Source of the DNA: GWB2-37-7 sp942492835
GTDB lineage: Bacteria > Bacillota > Clostridia > Lutisporales > Lutisporaceae
DNA: 64,000 nt
Assembly: GCA_942492835.1 (NCBI GenBank)
Contig: OW818645.1
Coordinates: 930,001-994,000, forward strand
Direction of reading: 5' to 3'
Below, in pieces: positions 62,323 through 64,000 of this stretch (position 1 is the stretch's first letter; each line of letters begins with the position of its first letter). The notes beneath the pieces were generated by a model. It ran no database searches, had not been told where the DNA came from, and was given only the letters and a program-made list of their open reading frames with translations. The translations under genes and the position numbers were made by a program.

Positions 62323-63265
62323 GAGCTTTCACCCCCCCAAACTTTCTTGGTAAAGTAAATCTGTCAATTAGAGGTGTTGCAATATTCATAAGAAGTATTG
62401 AATAGGACACACCTTCTGGATATCCACCATAAAATCTTATAACTGAAGTTAAAAGTCCACAGCTTAAGGCAAATATAATTTGACCTTTTGCAGTCATTGG
62501 TGAGGACGAATAATCAGTAGCCATAAATATAGCACCGAGGAATAATCCGCCACCGAACAAGTGATATGGTACAATTGTTAAATCAAAGCCACTAAATAAC
62601 AAGGTTAAAACACCAACTGTAGCAATGTATGTCAAGGGTATTCTTGGACTTATTACTTTTCTATATAGTAGATAAAGTCCACCTATCAATAATGCTAAGG
62701 CTGAAGTCTCACCTATGCAACCACCAATATTACCCACAAACATATTCCAAACACTTGGTAGTACTCCCGTTGCTTCAGTTCCCTTTAGTATTGCCATTGG
62801 AGTAGCTGTTGTTACTGCATCTATACCTGGTTTAACCCATGAAGTCATATCAACAGGCCATGATGCAAAAAGCATCGCTCTTGCAGCAAGTGCAGGGTTT
62901 ACAAAGTTATATCCTACTCCTCCAAAGCATTGCTTAACCAAAGCAATAGCAAATATAGCACCTATAGCTAACATCCACCATGGCAGTGTAACTGGAACGT
63001 TGAAAGCTAGTAGTATACCTGTTACTACTGCACTGAAATCATTTATCGTAACAGGTTTTTTCATTATTTTCTGCATTACTACCTCTGTTGCTACTGCAAA
63101 ACCCACAGAAACCATCGTTAGCCATAATGCTTTTAAACCAAAAAAATATATCCCCACAACCAAAGCAGGCAGTAATGCTATTATAACATCGATCATTATT
63201 CTTTTTGTAGATTCTCCTGACCTAATATGAGGTGAGGATGATACTAAAAATCTAGTGTTTTCCAA
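62315..63265 (-). CDS. rnfD: Rnf complex membrane subunit RnfD
   Basis: A 316-residue polytopic protein. The FMN site is expected at the threonine in VTTATPMAILKG near residue 160; the start is VSSSPHIRSGESTKRIM. Translation starts with TTG behind a run of G. It overlaps rnfG by 8 bp. Confidence 0.96.
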   Translation of the reverse strand: MENTRFLVSSSPHIRSGESTKRIMIDVIIALLPALVVGIYFFGLKALWLTMVSVGFAVATEVVMQKIMKKPVTINDFSAVVTGILLAFNVPVTLPWWMLAIGAIFAIALVKQCFGGVGYNFVNPALAARAMLFASWPVDMTSWVKPGIDAVTTATPMAILKGTEATGVLPSVWNMFVGNIGGCIGETSALALLIGGLYLLYRKVISPRIPLTYIATVGVLTLLFSGFDLTIVPYHLFGGGLFLGAIFMATDYSSSPMTAKGQIIFALSCGLLTSVIRFYGGYPEGVSYSILLMNIATPLIDRFTLPRKFGGVKARA

Positions 63266-63277
63266 CTTTTTACCCCC

Positions 63278-64000
63278 CTATTGCTTAGCTTGAGCTTTCT
63301 TGCGTTTTGCAACAATTTCTCTTTTTGCTAATCTTATAGATTCAACTAGTGGTCTCTTTGCAGGACATACAAAGGAACAACTACCACATTCTATACAATC
63401 CATAGCATTCAAGCTTTCTGCTTGATCAAAATTATTTAGCAATGCATGAGCGCTTAGATTAGCTGGCATAAGATTAATCGGGCAAACACCTACGCATTTT
63501 CCACATCTAATACAGTTTGATGCTTCAGGTAATCTCGATTCCTCTTCACCTAATACTAATATTCCAGAAGTACCCTTTATTACTGGTACATCTAAATAAA
63601 ATTGTGCTATACCCATCATAGGGCCTCCTGCAATAAGCTTTTGTGGATTGCCCTTGAATCCGCCGCATTGCTCAACTATGTCCTTGAAAGAAGTACCTAT
63701 TTTAACAAGCAGGTTCTTTGGATTGTTTATACCCTCACCTGTTATAGTAACAATTCTCTCTACCAGAGGCATACCTGTCTTAATTGCTTTACCAACTGCT
63801 GCAGCTGTACCAACGTTGTTAACAACCACACCTACATCTGCTGGCAAACCACCTGATGGAACTTGTCTTTTAGTACAGGCATATATAAGTTGCTTTTCTG
63901 CACCCTGTGGATACTTCGCATGTAGTGCTACTACTTCAATACCATCCTTACCTTCCGCAGCTTTCTGCATAACCTCGATAGCATCAAGTTTATTGTCCTC
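63278..64000 (-). CDS. rnfC: Rnf complex subunit RnfC (5' end outside window)
   Basis: The C-terminal part of the NADH-interacting subunit, at least 240 residues. The frame is open to the right edge, so the ATG at 63970 is internal. It contains a soluble-ligand-binding region and two [4Fe-4S] motifs, CIRCGKCVGVCP and CIECGSCSFVCP. As first gene of rnfCDGEAB it would feed electrons to NAD+. The complex couples ferredoxin oxidation to Na+ or H+ export. Confidence 0.96.
   Translation of the reverse strand, partial: EDNKLDAIEVMQKAAEGKDGIEVVALHAKYPQGAEKQLIYACTKRQVPSGGLPADVGVVVNNVGTAAAVGKAIKTGMPLVERIVTITGEGINNPKNLLVKIGTSFKDIVEQCGGFKGNPQKLIAGGPMMGIAQFYLDVPVIKGTSGILVLGEEESRLPEASNCIRCGKCVGVCPINLMPANLSAHALLNNFDQAESLNAMDCIECGSCSFVCPAKRPLVESIRLAKREIVAKRKKAQAKQ

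Noticed and set aside
63602..63856. Plus-strand frames opposite the rnf genes
   Set aside because: They are antisense shadows of strongly conserved Rnf coding sequence.

Overview
The window is AT-rich, gene-dense bacterial chromosome. It most resembles an anaerobic, probably endospore-forming member of the Clostridia. The evidence is a complete selenocysteine system (selD, selA, selB, with selD itself read through an in-frame UGA), an Rnf ferredoxin:NAD+ complex, a B12-riboswitch cobamide operon, a SpoIVFA/SpoIVFB-like pair, strong AGGAGG ribosome-binding sites and TTGACA/TATAAT promoters. A relative of the Peptostreptococcaceae would fit, but no single gene here proves the genus.

Layout. 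1-5.5 kb: the end of a GGDEF-EAL c-di-GMP enzyme, a DEAD-box-type helicase with DEGD in motif II, and topoisomerase III. 5.5-10.2 kb: a scar of local duplication. A MYG1-family gene, its long leader and a D-2-hydroxyacid dehydrogenase gene are intact at 7.8-10.2 kb. Decayed fragments of a second copy lie at 5.7-6.2 and 7.6-7.8 kb, on either side of a GltS-type glutamate carrier. 10.3-16.7 kb: accessory genes (DedA protein, acetyltransferase, six-repeat beta-propeller protein, QueG, an XRE regulator divergent from a 58-codon gene, zinc-ribbon protein). 16.7-23.6 kb: a seven-gene operon for lower-ligand assembly and late steps of cobamide synthesis (cobT-cobU-cobS-cobC-cobQ-cbiB-cobD), preceded by a promoter, a cobalamin riboswitch and a terminator. 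23.6-30.9 kb: a signalling island with a GAF histidine kinase, a class III nucleotide cyclase/ATPase/TPR protein, a receiverless sigma-54 activator and, divergent from it, a small secreted protein behind a textbook -24/-12 promoter. Four copies of one imperfect palindrome separate these genes. 30.9-36.0 kb: selB, selA, selD, comEA. 36.2-38.6 kb: a D,D-carboxypeptidase, RidA and a YheO-type regulator. 38.6-50.5 kb: housekeeping genes (rsfS, LCP protein, yqeK, nadD, yhbY, obgE, rpmA-prp-rplU with an L21 leader, RNase G, a radical SAM pair, spoIVFB/FA). 50.6-59.3 kb: minE-minD-minC, mrdA, mreD-mreC-mreB, radC, maf and a DUF4321-like gene. 59.5-64.0 kb: rnfB-A-E-G-D-C, with rnfC running off the right edge.

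Most genes from 16 kb onward lie on the minus strand in tightly spaced operons, often with 4-8 bp overlaps. The observations most worth following are the sigma-54 circuit, the palindrome family around the signalling genes, the duplicated leader upstream of the MYG1-family gene, the duplicated locus split by gltS, and the small XRE/58-codon divergent unit.
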